Source: Pseudomonadota bacterium
GTDB lineage: Bacteria > Pseudomonadota > Alphaproteobacteria > Acetobacterales > Acetobacteraceae
Length of the DNA: 49,463 bases
Direction: 5' to 3'
Assembly: GCA_021805665.1 (NCBI GenBank)
Contig: JAJZEV010000077.1
Location: 26,401 to 75,863 of the forward strand
Part shown: piece by piece, positions 42,874-49,463 of the stretch
Layout: the number at the start of each line of letters is the position of its first letter
Position numbering within the stretch: the stretch's first letter is position 1
Notes under the pieces: generated by a model
What the model saw: the letters and a program-made list of their open reading frames with translations, nothing else
Databases searched by the model: none
What the model was told of the DNA's origin: nothing
Translations under genes and position numbers: made by a program

Positions 42874-44103
42874 ATGACCACCAACAGCTTCGGCGGGGAC
42901 TGCCTGGCCGGTGTGCGCGTGCTGGACATGACGCAGTTCGAGGCTGGGCCGTCCTGCACCGAAACCCTGGGTTGGATGGGCGCGGAGGTGGTAAAAGTCG
43001 AAAACCCCAAGGGCGGCGATCCCGGCCGTTCGCTTGGCGGCAAACCCGGCGTGGACGACCCGTATTTCCTGAACTTCAACGCCAACAAGAAGTCCATCAC
43101 CGTTAACCTCAAGGACCCCAAGGGCCTGCAACTGGTCAAGGATCTAGCTGCCAGGGCGGACGTTCTGGTGGAGAACTTCGCCCCCGGCGCGATCGAGCGC
43201 CTGGGCCTGGGGCCGGAGGTCGTGCGTACGCTGAATCCGTCGATTATCTACTGTCAGGTCAAGGGCTTCGGCGAGGGCAGCCCCTACGAAAAGAACCTTG
43301 CTTTCGACATGATCGCGCAGGCGTGCAGCGGCATCATGAGCACGACCGGCGAACTGGATGGTCGCCCGCTGAAGCCCGGTCCGTCGCTTGGCGACACCGG
43401 GACGGGCATGCTGCTGTCGATCTCGATCCTGGGGGCGCTGTACCGGCGGAAATCGACCGGGCAGGGGGAGCATCTGCAGGTCGCCATGCAGGATGCGATG
43501 ATGCATTACATGCGCATCGCCTTCGCCCAGCAGGCCCGCACCGGCAAGGCCGCCCCACGCGCCGGGGACACGTCGGTGACCGGAGGCAACCCGCCGATGG
43601 GCACGTTCCCCAGCAAGGGCGGCGGTCCTAACGACTATGTGTATGTCTATACCTCGCGAGCCAACCCCGAACACTGGCGCCGGCTGCTGGCGGTGATCGG
43701 GCGGGAGGATCTGATCGGCGACCCCCGCTACGACAGCCCCGCCGCCCGGGCCGAACGTGCGGGAGAGGTTCATGAGATGGTCGCGGAGTGGACGCGCGGG
43801 CGCACCAAGCACGAGGCGATGGAGGTGATCGGCGCCGCTGGCATACCCGCCGGCGCGGTGCTGGACACGATGGAACTGACCAACGACCCGACGTTCGAGG
43901 AGCGGGGCATCATGCAGACCATCGATCACCCGGTGGCCGGCCCGTTCAAGATGGTCGCATGGCCGGTTCGCTTTTCCGGCAGCCCCCCACCAGTGAAGCC
44001 CTCGCCGTTACTGGGGGCGGACAACGACGACGTGCTGGCGAACTGGCTGGGCATGGGTCCCGACCGGATCGGCGGCCTGCGGTCGGACAATGTTATCGGT
44101 TAA
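42874..44103 (+). CDS. Family III (CaiB/BaiF) CoA-transferase, formyl-CoA transferase-like
   Basis: A 409-residue family III CoA-transferase. Landmarks: GVRVLDMTQFEAGPSCTETLGWMGAEVVKVENPKGGDP near residues 13-51; NANKKSITVNLKDPKGLQL near 70-88; ADVLVENFAPGAIERLGLG near 94-112; and the catalytic Asp 174 in PSLGDTGTGM. The family moves CoA between acids such as oxalate, formate, carnitine or 2-hydroxyacids. It precedes a ThDP lyase by 18 bases with a good ribosome site between, so both are one operon. Together they fit either oxalate breakdown (Frc-Oxc type) or activation and cleavage of a 2-hydroxyacid. The ATG is preceded by GGGGA. Confidence 0.88.
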   Translation: MTTNSFGGDCLAGVRVLDMTQFEAGPSCTETLGWMGAEVVKVENPKGGDPGRSLGGKPGVDDPYFLNFNANKKSITVNLKDPKGLQLVKDLAARADVLVENFAPGAIERLGLGPEVVRTLNPSIIYCQVKGFGEGSPYEKNLAFDMIAQACSGIMSTTGELDGRPLKPGPSLGDTGTGMLLSISILGALYRRKSTGQGEHLQVAMQDAMMHYMRIAFAQQARTGKAAPRAGDTSVTGGNPPMGTFPSKGGGPNDYVYVYTSRANPEHWRRLLAVIGREDLIGDPRYDSPAARAERAGEVHEMVAEWTRGRTKHEAMEVIGAAGIPAGAVLDTMELTNDPTFEERGIMQTIDHPVAGPFKMVAWPVRFSGSPPPVKPSPLLGADNDDVLANWLGMGPDRIGGLRSDNVIG

Positions 44104-44121
44104 TCGAGGGAGAAACGAAAA

Positions 44122-45774
44122 ATGGCTGAAATCACCGGGTCCGAGATCATCGCCCGATGCCTCCAAATGGAAGGGGTCAAGGATCTTTTCTACATCATGG
44201 GCGGCCCGATGCTGCTGGCCGAGGCCACCTGCGTGAAGGAAGGCATCCGCATGATCGATGTCCGCCATGAGCAGGCGGCGGCGTTCATGTGTCAGGCTTA
44301 CAGCCGCCTGAAGCAGGTTCCGTCGGTCTGTATGGCGGCCTCCGGTCCCGGCGTGACCAACCTGATCACCGGCATTGCCAACGCCCTGGTGGATTGCTGC
44401 CCGGTCGTGGCATTCGGCGGCAGCAGCCCGCTGTCGCAGTTCGGCCGGCAGGTGTTCCAGGAGATCGATCAGGTCGAACTGATGCGCGGCTGCTGCAAAT
44501 ACGTCGATCGGCTGATCAACCTGAAGCGCATTCCGCAACAGATCAACTTTGCCCTGCAAAAGGCGATCAGCGGCAAGCCTGGCCCGGTCTATCTCGATTG
44601 CCCCGGCGACATGCTGTACCAGAAGATCGACGAGAACCTGGTCGATTGGTCGTTTGCTGGCCGCCCGATGCTGGAAAGCCGCCCGCTGGGCGATCCGCAT
44701 CAGGTCGATGCGCTGATCTCCGCCCTGGCCGCAGCGAAGAATCCGCTGATCGTGTCAGGCTCCGGCGTGATCTGGTCGCGCGCGTGGGCGGAAATGCAGG
44801 CGTTCGTCGAAGCCGCCGGCGTGCCGTTCTATACAACGCCGCAGGGCAGGGGGGTGGTGCCCGACGATCACCCGTATTCGTTTCTGTCCATGCGCTCCGG
44901 CGCCTTCCGCGATGCCGACCTGATCCTGGTGCTTGGCACACGCATGAACTACATCATCGGGCACGCATCCCCGCCGCGCTTCGGGCCTTCCGCGAAGATC
45001 GCCCGTATCGATATCGATCCGGCGGAAATCGGCATGGCGGCCCGTTACGTGGACATTCCCATCGTCGGCGACTGCAAGGCCGTGCTGGGTCAGTTGCTGC
45101 AAGGCATCAAGGGACGGATCGATCCTGACCGCTACGCTGGCTGGCGCAAGCAACTGGCGGATGGGGAAGCCGCGAAGCGGTCCTCGGCCGGTGCGAACAA
45201 GCTGCAAGAGGACGGCGACATCCATCCCGTACGCATGCTGGAAGCCGTGCGCGACTTCATGGACCGCGACGCGATCCTGTGCGTCGATGGGCAGGAGACG
45301 CTGAACTTCGGCCGGCAGACCATGTCCACCTTTAAGCCGGGGCATCGTTTGAACTCCGGTCCGTTCGGCACGATGGGCGTGGGTCTGCCGTTCGGTGTCG
45401 GCGCGAAAGTCGCCTGCCCCGATACGCAGGTGATCGTGGTGCATGGCGACGGGTCGATGGGCCTGAATGCGATGGAACTGGACACCGCGATCCGCCACAA
45501 AATCCCCATTCTGGTGGTGATCAGCCTGAACGGCGGCTGGACCGGCGATCCGAAGCGCGAGAAACCCGGCCGCGACCTTGGTTACACACGTTACGACAAA
45601 ATCTGCGAGGCGCTGGGCGGCTACGGCGAATACGTCGATAAGGTCGAGGATATTCGCCCGGCACTGGAACGCGCACAGGCCGAGGTAAACAAGGGCCGCG
45701 TCGCCCTCGTCAACGTCCGAACCGACTACCGTGCTCGGTTTTCCGGCGTTGCATTCTCGGATTATTCGACTTAG
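44122..45774 (+). CDS. ThDP-dependent 2-hydroxyacyl-CoA lyase / oxalyl-CoA decarboxylase-like enzyme
   Basis: A 550-residue enzyme of the acetolactate synthase superfamily. Visible: catalytic Glu 50 in DVRHEQAAAF, SGPGVTNLITGIANALVDCCPVVAFGGSS near residues 74-102, PVYLDCPGDM near 155-164, and the ThDP motif GDGSMGLNAMELDTAI near 442-457 with ISLNGGW near 466-472. The N-terminal pattern looks closer to 2-hydroxyacyl-CoA lyase than to acetolactate synthase, and differs from known oxalyl-CoA decarboxylases. It follows a family III CoA-transferase, which suggests that its substrate is a CoA thioester. Products of HACL would be an aldehyde and formyl-CoA. The exact substrate is unproved. Confidence 0.8.
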   Translation: MAEITGSEIIARCLQMEGVKDLFYIMGGPMLLAEATCVKEGIRMIDVRHEQAAAFMCQAYSRLKQVPSVCMAASGPGVTNLITGIANALVDCCPVVAFGGSSPLSQFGRQVFQEIDQVELMRGCCKYVDRLINLKRIPQQINFALQKAISGKPGPVYLDCPGDMLYQKIDENLVDWSFAGRPMLESRPLGDPHQVDALISALAAAKNPLIVSGSGVIWSRAWAEMQAFVEAAGVPFYTTPQGRGVVPDDHPYSFLSMRSGAFRDADLILVLGTRMNYIIGHASPPRFGPSAKIARIDIDPAEIGMAARYVDIPIVGDCKAVLGQLLQGIKGRIDPDRYAGWRKQLADGEAAKRSSAGANKLQEDGDIHPVRMLEAVRDFMDRDAILCVDGQETLNFGRQTMSTFKPGHRLNSGPFGTMGVGLPFGVGAKVACPDTQVIVVHGDGSMGLNAMELDTAIRHKIPILVVISLNGGWTGDPKREKPGRDLGYTRYDKICEALGGYGEYVDKVEDIRPALERAQAEVNKGRVALVNVRTDYRARFSGVAFSDYST

Positions 45775-45880
45775 AACCCTGAATCGTTCCGATTTCGTCA
45801 TGGCGGGCGCAGGCCCGCCATCCACGCCTCGGTTCGGTCGCATCTATCGCGCTCGCCCCCAAACAGGAGACTCCCCCAAC

Positions 45881-46795
45881 GTGCCTGGACTGATGCAAGG
45901 AAAAGTCGCCGTCGTCACCGGCGCCGGCGGCGGTATCGGCCGCGAGATCGCGATCATGATGGCCGGTGCCGGTGCCAAGGTCATCGTCGCCGACATCGGC
46001 GCCTCGCTGCACGGCGAGGGCGGATCGCAATCCCCCGCGCAGCAGACCAAGGCGCTGATCGAGCAGCGCGGTGGACAGGCCGAAATCTGCACCGAATCCG
46101 TCGCCGCTTGGGGGAGCGCGCAAAAGATCGTTCAGGCCGCGCTTGATCATTACGGCCGTATCGACGCGGTGGTGAACAACGCTGGCATCCTGCGCGACGG
46201 TATCTTCCATAAGATGACCGAGGATGACTGGCTGTCCGTCATCTCCGTCCACCTGAACGGCAGCTTCTTCGTCTCCCGGGCGGCGGCGGAATATTACCGC
46301 AAGCAAGAGAGCGGGTCGTTCGTCCATATTACTTCCACATCTGGGGTGATCGGCAATGTCGGGCAGGCGAACTATGCCGCGGCGAAGCTGGGCATCACCG
46401 CGCTGTCCAAGTCAATCGCGCTGGACATGCAGCGCTACAACGTCCGCTCCAACTGTCTGGCGCCCTGGGCCTGGAGCCGGATGACATCGTCGATCCCCAC
46501 CTCCACGCCTGAGCAGAAGGCCGCGGTGGACAAATTGCAGAAGATGACGCCCGACAAGAACGCGCCGCTGGCGGTGTATCTGTCGTCCGACGCGGCGAAA
46601 GACGTGACCGGTCAGGTGTTCGGCTGCCGGATGAACGAGATGATCCTGTTCAGCTCGCCCCGTCCGATTCGGATCGCCCACCGAGCGGAGGGCTGGACGC
46701 CGGAGACGATTGCGACGCACGCGATGCCGGCGTTCAAACAGGCGTTCATGCCGCTGGATACGTCGGAGGATGTGTTCGGCTGGGATCCGCAATAG
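45881..46795 (+). CDS. SDR with C-terminal extension (MFE-2/HSD-like)
   Basis: A 304-residue SDR. The GTG at 45881 has AGGAG about 11 bases upstream; an ATG at 45893 is an alternative. Cofactor site GAGGGIGREIAI near residues 15-26, NNAG near 95, catalytic residues in HITSTSGVIGNVGQANYAAAK near 150-170 (Ser, Tyr, Lys). A C-terminal extension of about 50 residues (PRPIRIAHRAEGWTPETIAT) goes beyond the classical SDR length and resembles peroxisomal MFE-2-type dehydrogenases that work on acyl-CoA. It follows the lyase by 106 bases on the same strand, so it may act on a related CoA ester or the released carbonyl product. Confidence 0.85.
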   Translation: MPGLMQGKVAVVTGAGGGIGREIAIMMAGAGAKVIVADIGASLHGEGGSQSPAQQTKALIEQRGGQAEICTESVAAWGSAQKIVQAALDHYGRIDAVVNNAGILRDGIFHKMTEDDWLSVISVHLNGSFFVSRAAAEYYRKQESGSFVHITSTSGVIGNVGQANYAAAKLGITALSKSIALDMQRYNVRSNCLAPWAWSRMTSSIPTSTPEQKAAVDKLQKMTPDKNAPLAVYLSSDAAKDVTGQVFGCRMNEMILFSSPRPIRIAHRAEGWTPETIATHAMPAFKQAFMPLDTSEDVFGWDPQ

Positions 46796-46801
46796 GGGAA
46801 C

Positions 46802-46832
46802 GGCCGGATGGGCTGTAAGGCCCCGTCCGGCC
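46802..46832. terminator. Bidirectional terminator between the SDR and the 2-hydroxyacid dehydrogenase
   Basis: GGCCGGA (46802-46808) pairs with TCCGGCC (46826-46832); an inner GGGC/GCCC stem (46810-46813, 46820-46823) closes a TGTAAG loop. It is centred in the 51-base gap between two convergent stops and is a strong terminator candidate, although without a T-run. Confidence 0.6.
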
Positions 46833-46846
46833 AGGTTCGCCGCCCG

Positions 46847-47830
46847 CTATCCCATGCGCTCATCCGCGCGCAGTACATACCGGGGGGCCTCGCCTGCGAA
46901 CGCGCGTCGGATGTTAGCCGTCGCTCTGCGCAGTGCCGCCGTCGTCATACCGGGCACGGACGCCGAGTTATGCGGCGATCCCAGCACGTTTGGCAGCGAC
47001 AGGAAGGGGTAATCCGTACGAAAAGACCCGTGGCGGATGGGTTCGACCCACCACGCATCGATACAGGCGGTAAAGGCCGGATTCGCCTGCAGATGGGCGA
47101 ACAGCGCGGCTTCCTGAATGATCTCGCCGCGGGCCAGATTCACCAGGATAGCGTCCGGTTTCATCAGCCGCAGTTCGCGTTCGCCGATCCAACCCTGTGT
47201 GGCAGGTGTCAAAGGCGTGCAGATAACCAGCACGTCCGCCGCCGCCAGTAATGTGTCCAGCTCTGAAACCGGGGCAATCCAGTCGGTTGGCTCATCGGAC
47301 AGCCCGCGCCGGTTCACCGCGTGAATCCGCATGCCGATCGCGCGCATCGACCGGGCGATTGCGGCGCCTATGCCGCCGAATCCCAGAATGCCGCAGGTTT
47401 TTCCGGCCAGCATTCGGTTGCGAGTGTGCTGATTGAACGCCCCGCGTGTCAGTGCCGCGTGTTCCGGCAGCAGGCGCTTGGCGGCGGCCAGTGCCATTGC
47501 CAGACCGTGCTCCGCCATCGGTTCCGCATAGGCCCCGCCGTTGCTGGCAACCGGAATGTGCGGTGGCAATGAATTCAGCTTTACGAAGTCGATGCCCGCC
47601 GTGACGAACTGGATCAGTTCGGCGGATTGGATATGGCCTGCTTCCCCCGCGCGCAGGTCCTTGCCGGTATCGCGGGCCAGCAGCGCGGACGCACCGCGTA
47701 ACGCGACCAGCCGTCCCGCGTCATCCCGGTCGGTCAGGTAAACGACCGCGACGTCGTCACCGGCCGCATCGGCGATCGCGGCACGCTCTGGCGGGCGGAC
47801 ATCGAAGGTCACGGCGATCGATCTGGTCAT
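46847..47830 (-). CDS. D-isomer-specific 2-hydroxyacid dehydrogenase
   Basis: A 327-residue NAD(P)-dependent D-2-hydroxyacid dehydrogenase. The Rossmann fingerprint is GFGGIGAAIARSM near residues 150-162. The catalytic Arg is in VNLARGEII near 233-241, the Glu in IDAWWVEP near 260-267, and the His in GSPHNSA near 286-292. ICTPLTPATQGWIG and LRLMKPDAILVN are family signatures. The family converts 2-ketoacids to D-2-hydroxyacids, or the reverse. It converges on the CoA-transferase/lyase/SDR operon, so a 2-hydroxyacid theme is plausible, but linkage is only by proximity. Confidence 0.88.
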   Translation of the reverse strand: MTRSIAVTFDVRPPERAAIADAAGDDVAVVYLTDRDDAGRLVALRGASALLARDTGKDLRAGEAGHIQSAELIQFVTAGIDFVKLNSLPPHIPVASNGGAYAEPMAEHGLAMALAAAKRLLPEHAALTRGAFNQHTRNRMLAGKTCGILGFGGIGAAIARSMRAIGMRIHAVNRRGLSDEPTDWIAPVSELDTLLAAADVLVICTPLTPATQGWIGERELRLMKPDAILVNLARGEIIQEAALFAHLQANPAFTACIDAWWVEPIRHGSFRTDYPFLSLPNVLGSPHNSASVPGMTTAALRRATANIRRAFAGEAPRYVLRADERMG

Positions 47831-47862
47831 CGAACCGTTCTATCCGCATACCGCGCCCGCGC

Positions 47863-48231
47863 CTACTTGCAGGGGAAGCGTTCGCCCAGGAATTTGAACA
47901 GGGCAGGTGCGGCTGGCATGGTCCGGCGTTCGGGAATCGAGCGGACCCAGCTCGCGAACTCGCTCATCGTGGTTTCGCGGCTTGGCGCCGGTTTCGGGAT
48001 GCAGAACGGCTTTTTGTCGCCAGCGTAGTGCATTTCCACATCCACCGCGCCTTGCGCGAAGCCGACGCAGAAATTGATCCGGGCATCGCCGCCGGGCGCC
48101 TGGGGGTTGGCACCGCAGTTTTCCGCCAGGTCGCCAGCGGTGTTCGCGCGCAGGGCGATGGGCTGTGCCGCCGTCGCACCTTGGAACCATGCTGCGGATG
48201 CCAGGATCGAAAGCACCAGTAGTCGCTTCAT
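47863..48231 (-). CDS. Rap1a/Tai-type immunity-like exported protein
   Basis: A 122-residue exported protein. The signal [21 protein letters not shown] is followed by [20 protein letters not shown] then [20 protein letters not shown], and ends with [11 protein letters not shown]. The four cysteines (39, 55, 77, 121) sit in the pattern of the Rap1a/Tai domain, named from immunity proteins to type VI amidase effectors. No effector gene is beside it, so an immunity role is not shown. The ATG overlaps the queC stop as ATGA with GGAGA 7 bases before, so it is translationally coupled to queC, an unusual pairing. Confidence 0.75.
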   Translation of the reverse strand: MKRLLVLSILASAAWFQGATAAQPIALRANTAGDLAENCGANPQAPGGDARINFCVGFAQGAVDVEMHYAGDKKPFCIPKPAPSRETTMSEFASWVRSIPERRTMPAAPALFKFLGERFPCK

Positions 48232-48956
48232 CGTGCGATCTCCGTAAAGCCAGAGGCTGTTGTCCACCGAACCCAACCCTGTGCGCGCAACTGGCAGGCG
48301 GGACAGGTGCCGCAGCCATAGCCCCACGGGTGACGATGGGTTCGGTCCCCCAGATAGCAGGTATGGGTTCGTTCGCGAATGACGTCCACAAGAGCCGCCC
48401 CGCCCAGATCCGCTGCCATCGCCCAGGTTGCCGCCTTGTCCAGCCACATCAGCGGGGTTTCCAGCACGAACCGCCGCTCCATCCCCAGATTGAGTGCGAG
48501 CTGCATCGCCTTGATCGTATCGTCGCGGCAATCGGGGTAGCCGGAGTAGTCGGTCTCGCATACCCCTGTGACGATCCGCTTCAGGCCGCGGCGGTACGCG
48601 ATTGCCGCCGCGCAGGTCAGGAACAACAGGTTGCGTCCCGGCACGAAGGTGTTGGGCAGCCCGCTTTCCCCCATTTCGATGGCGATATCGGCTGTCATCG
48701 CGGTCTGCCCCAGGCCGCCGATCGCGGTTGTCAGATCGACAATGTGGTCGGCGCCCAGCGAAACCGACGTCAGGGCTGTGCGGATCGGTGTTCTACAGTC
48801 CATTTCCACCGCGTGGCGCTGGCCATAGCGGAACCCGACGGTCTCCACGTTCGCGAAACGCTTCAGCGCCCACGCCAGGCATGTCGTCGAATCCTGTCCG
48901 CCGGAGAACAGCACCAGGGCGCCGCCTTCTGTCGCCGGAGTGTTGAATTGCGTCAT
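48228..48956 (-). CDS. queC: 7-cyano-7-deazaguanine synthase
   Basis: A 242-residue QueC. The ATP-pyrophosphatase P-loop is [18 protein letters not shown] near residues 15-32. [20 protein letters not shown] near 150-169 is a QueC landmark. The zinc cysteines are in THTCYLGD and [12 protein letters not shown] near 197-225. The enzyme converts 7-carboxy-7-deazaguanine to preQ0 for queuosine synthesis. It is upstream of and overlaps the Rap1a-like gene. No queE, queD or queF genes are within the window. The start is 44 bases from the divergent moeB start. Confidence 0.94.
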   Translation of the reverse strand: MTQFNTPATEGGALVLFSGGQDSTTCLAWALKRFANVETVGFRYGQRHAVEMDCRTPIRTALTSVSLGADHIVDLTTAIGGLGQTAMTADIAIEMGESGLPNTFVPGRNLLFLTCAAAIAYRRGLKRIVTGVCETDYSGYPDCRDDTIKAMQLALNLGMERRFVLETPLMWLDKAATWAMAADLGGAALVDVIRERTHTCYLGDRTHRHPWGYGCGTCPACQLRAQGWVRWTTASGFTEIAR

Positions 48957-49000
48957 CGGTCCCCTGTCAAGCAGCGCGTCATCGTCCTATTATCAGAAGC

Positions 49001-49463
49001 ATGGACCTCGATTTCACGGAAGACGAAATCCAGCGCTATTCGCGCCACATCCTGTTGCAGGAGGTGGGCGGGATCGGCCAGGCGAAGCTGAAAGCCGCCA
49101 AGGTGCTGGTGATTGGCGCGGGCGGGCTTGGGTCGCCGCTGATGCTGTATCTGGCCGCCGCGGGAATCGGCACGATCGGCATCGTCGATGACGATGCGGT
49201 GGACCTGTCCAACCTGCAGCGTCAGATCGCCCACACAACGGATCGGATCGGTGTTGCCAAGGTTGCATCCGCCGCCGCGGCCGCGGCCGCGATCAACCCG
49301 GGGGTGCGGGTGGAGGCCCATGCCACGCGGTTGAGTGCGGAGAATGCGCTGGACCTGATCGGCCGCTACGACATCGTGTGCGACGGCACCGACAATTTCG
49401 ATACCCGCTTCCTGATCGCGGACGCCTGCGCCCTGGCCAAGCGGACGCTGGTTTCCGCGGCTG
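49001..49463 (+). CDS. moeB: MoeB/ThiF/HesA-family adenylyltransferase (partial)
   Basis: The first 154 residues of an E1-like adenylyltransferase, cut by the window edge. RYSRHILLQEVGGIGQAKLK near residues 12-31 is the MoeB N-terminal helix, and VLVIGAGGLGSPLMLYLAAAG near 35-55 is the ATP-binding GxGGxG loop. DDDAVDLSNLQRQIAHTTDRIGVAK near 63-87 and DGTDNFDTRF near 127-136 (adenylate site) complete it. The family activates the C-terminus of MoaD or ThiS for sulfur transfer in molybdopterin or thiamine synthesis. The missing C-terminus hides the rhodanese domain, if any, and zinc cysteines. A TATTAT -10-like box sits about 15 bases upstream. Confidence 0.9.
   Translation, partial: MDLDFTEDEIQRYSRHILLQEVGGIGQAKLKAAKVLVIGAGGLGSPLMLYLAAAGIGTIGIVDDDAVDLSNLQRQIAHTTDRIGVAKVASAAAAAAAINPGVRVEAHATRLSAENALDLIGRYDIVCDGTDNFDTRFLIADACALAKRTLVSAA

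Noticed and set aside
40736..42877. A 713-codon plus-strand frame antisense to dsbD
   Set aside because: DsbD has signal peptide, cysteine pairs and thioredoxin motif; the opposite frame has none and looks like a shadow.
44122..45774. Calling the lyase a plain acetolactate synthase (IlvB)
   Set aside because: No small subunit gene, no FAD-type motif seen, and the adjacent CoA-transferase favours a CoA-ester substrate.
48960..48995. TGTCAA with TATTAT 17 bases on as a moeB promoter
   Set aside because: TGTCAA is the reverse complement of a -35 box rather than a -35 box, so only the -10-like TATTAT is worth noting.
1..49463. CRISPR array, tRNA/rRNA, insertion sequence or integrase
   Set aside because: No regularly spaced repeats, tRNA arms, transposase motifs or recombinase catalytic patterns were seen on either strand.

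Overview
This 49.5 kb window is a dense, high-GC chromosomal segment. Gene content and sequence style point to an alphaproteobacterium, most likely in Rhodospirillales and perhaps Acetobacteraceae. Indicators are the MoxR/DUF58/DUF4159 operon divergent from DUF1285, a DUF2336 protein, LivFGMH-type uptake, and abundant GTG and TTG starts. No rRNA, tRNA, insertion sequence or CRISPR array was seen.

Layout. 1-4038 (minus) is a branched-chain amino-acid/amide-type ABC uptake operon (binding protein, LivH, LivM, LivG, LivF); LivF runs off the left edge. 4161-6872 (minus) carries a GT9 heptosyltransferase-like enzyme and a DHA2-type multidrug exporter, divergent from a FabG-like reductase (7039-7812). 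8176-13958 is a sugar module: a PfkB kinase (plus) converges on a ROK regulator-rbsA-rbsC-rbsB operon (minus) with a good promoter and a palindromic operator candidate. 14172-15297 is a divergent S24 repressor/Ner-like pair that looks like the immunity switch of a Mu-like transposable phage left without the phage. The repressor lacks the catalytic serine.

15518-19291 holds a beta-hydroxyacid dehydrogenase, a DODA-type dioxygenase plus DoxX gene pair with a divergent LysR regulator, and a PilZ protein. 19425-26209 (minus) is a MoxR-DUF58-VWA-VWA operon, divergent from an overlapping DUF1285-nudL-creA operon. These are followed by uvrC, ugpQ, a 43-residue lipoprotein, an SRAP (HMCES/YedK) protein, YihY and CysE. 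33694-38896 carries a chemoreceptor, an exported DUF5666-like protein, and an HDAC-like deacetylase coupled to a family 5 binding protein. 38897-39478 is a gene graveyard: an acyl-CoA dehydrogenase stub abuts a decayed BrnT/BrnA toxin-antitoxin pair. 39479-42733 holds DUF2336, whose ribosome site lies in a perfect 10-bp hairpin, and DsbD.

42874-47830 is the metabolic highlight: a CaiB-type CoA-transferase, a ThDP lyase resembling 2-hydroxyacyl-CoA lyase or oxalyl-CoA decarboxylase, an SDR, and a convergent D-2-hydroxyacid dehydrogenase. Together they could cleave or form 2-hydroxyacyl-CoA with a formyl-CoA unit. The window ends with queC coupled to a Rap1a/Tai-like exported protein, and a divergent, truncated moeB/thiF gene.

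All functional assignments come from motif and family recognition by eye; no database search was run.
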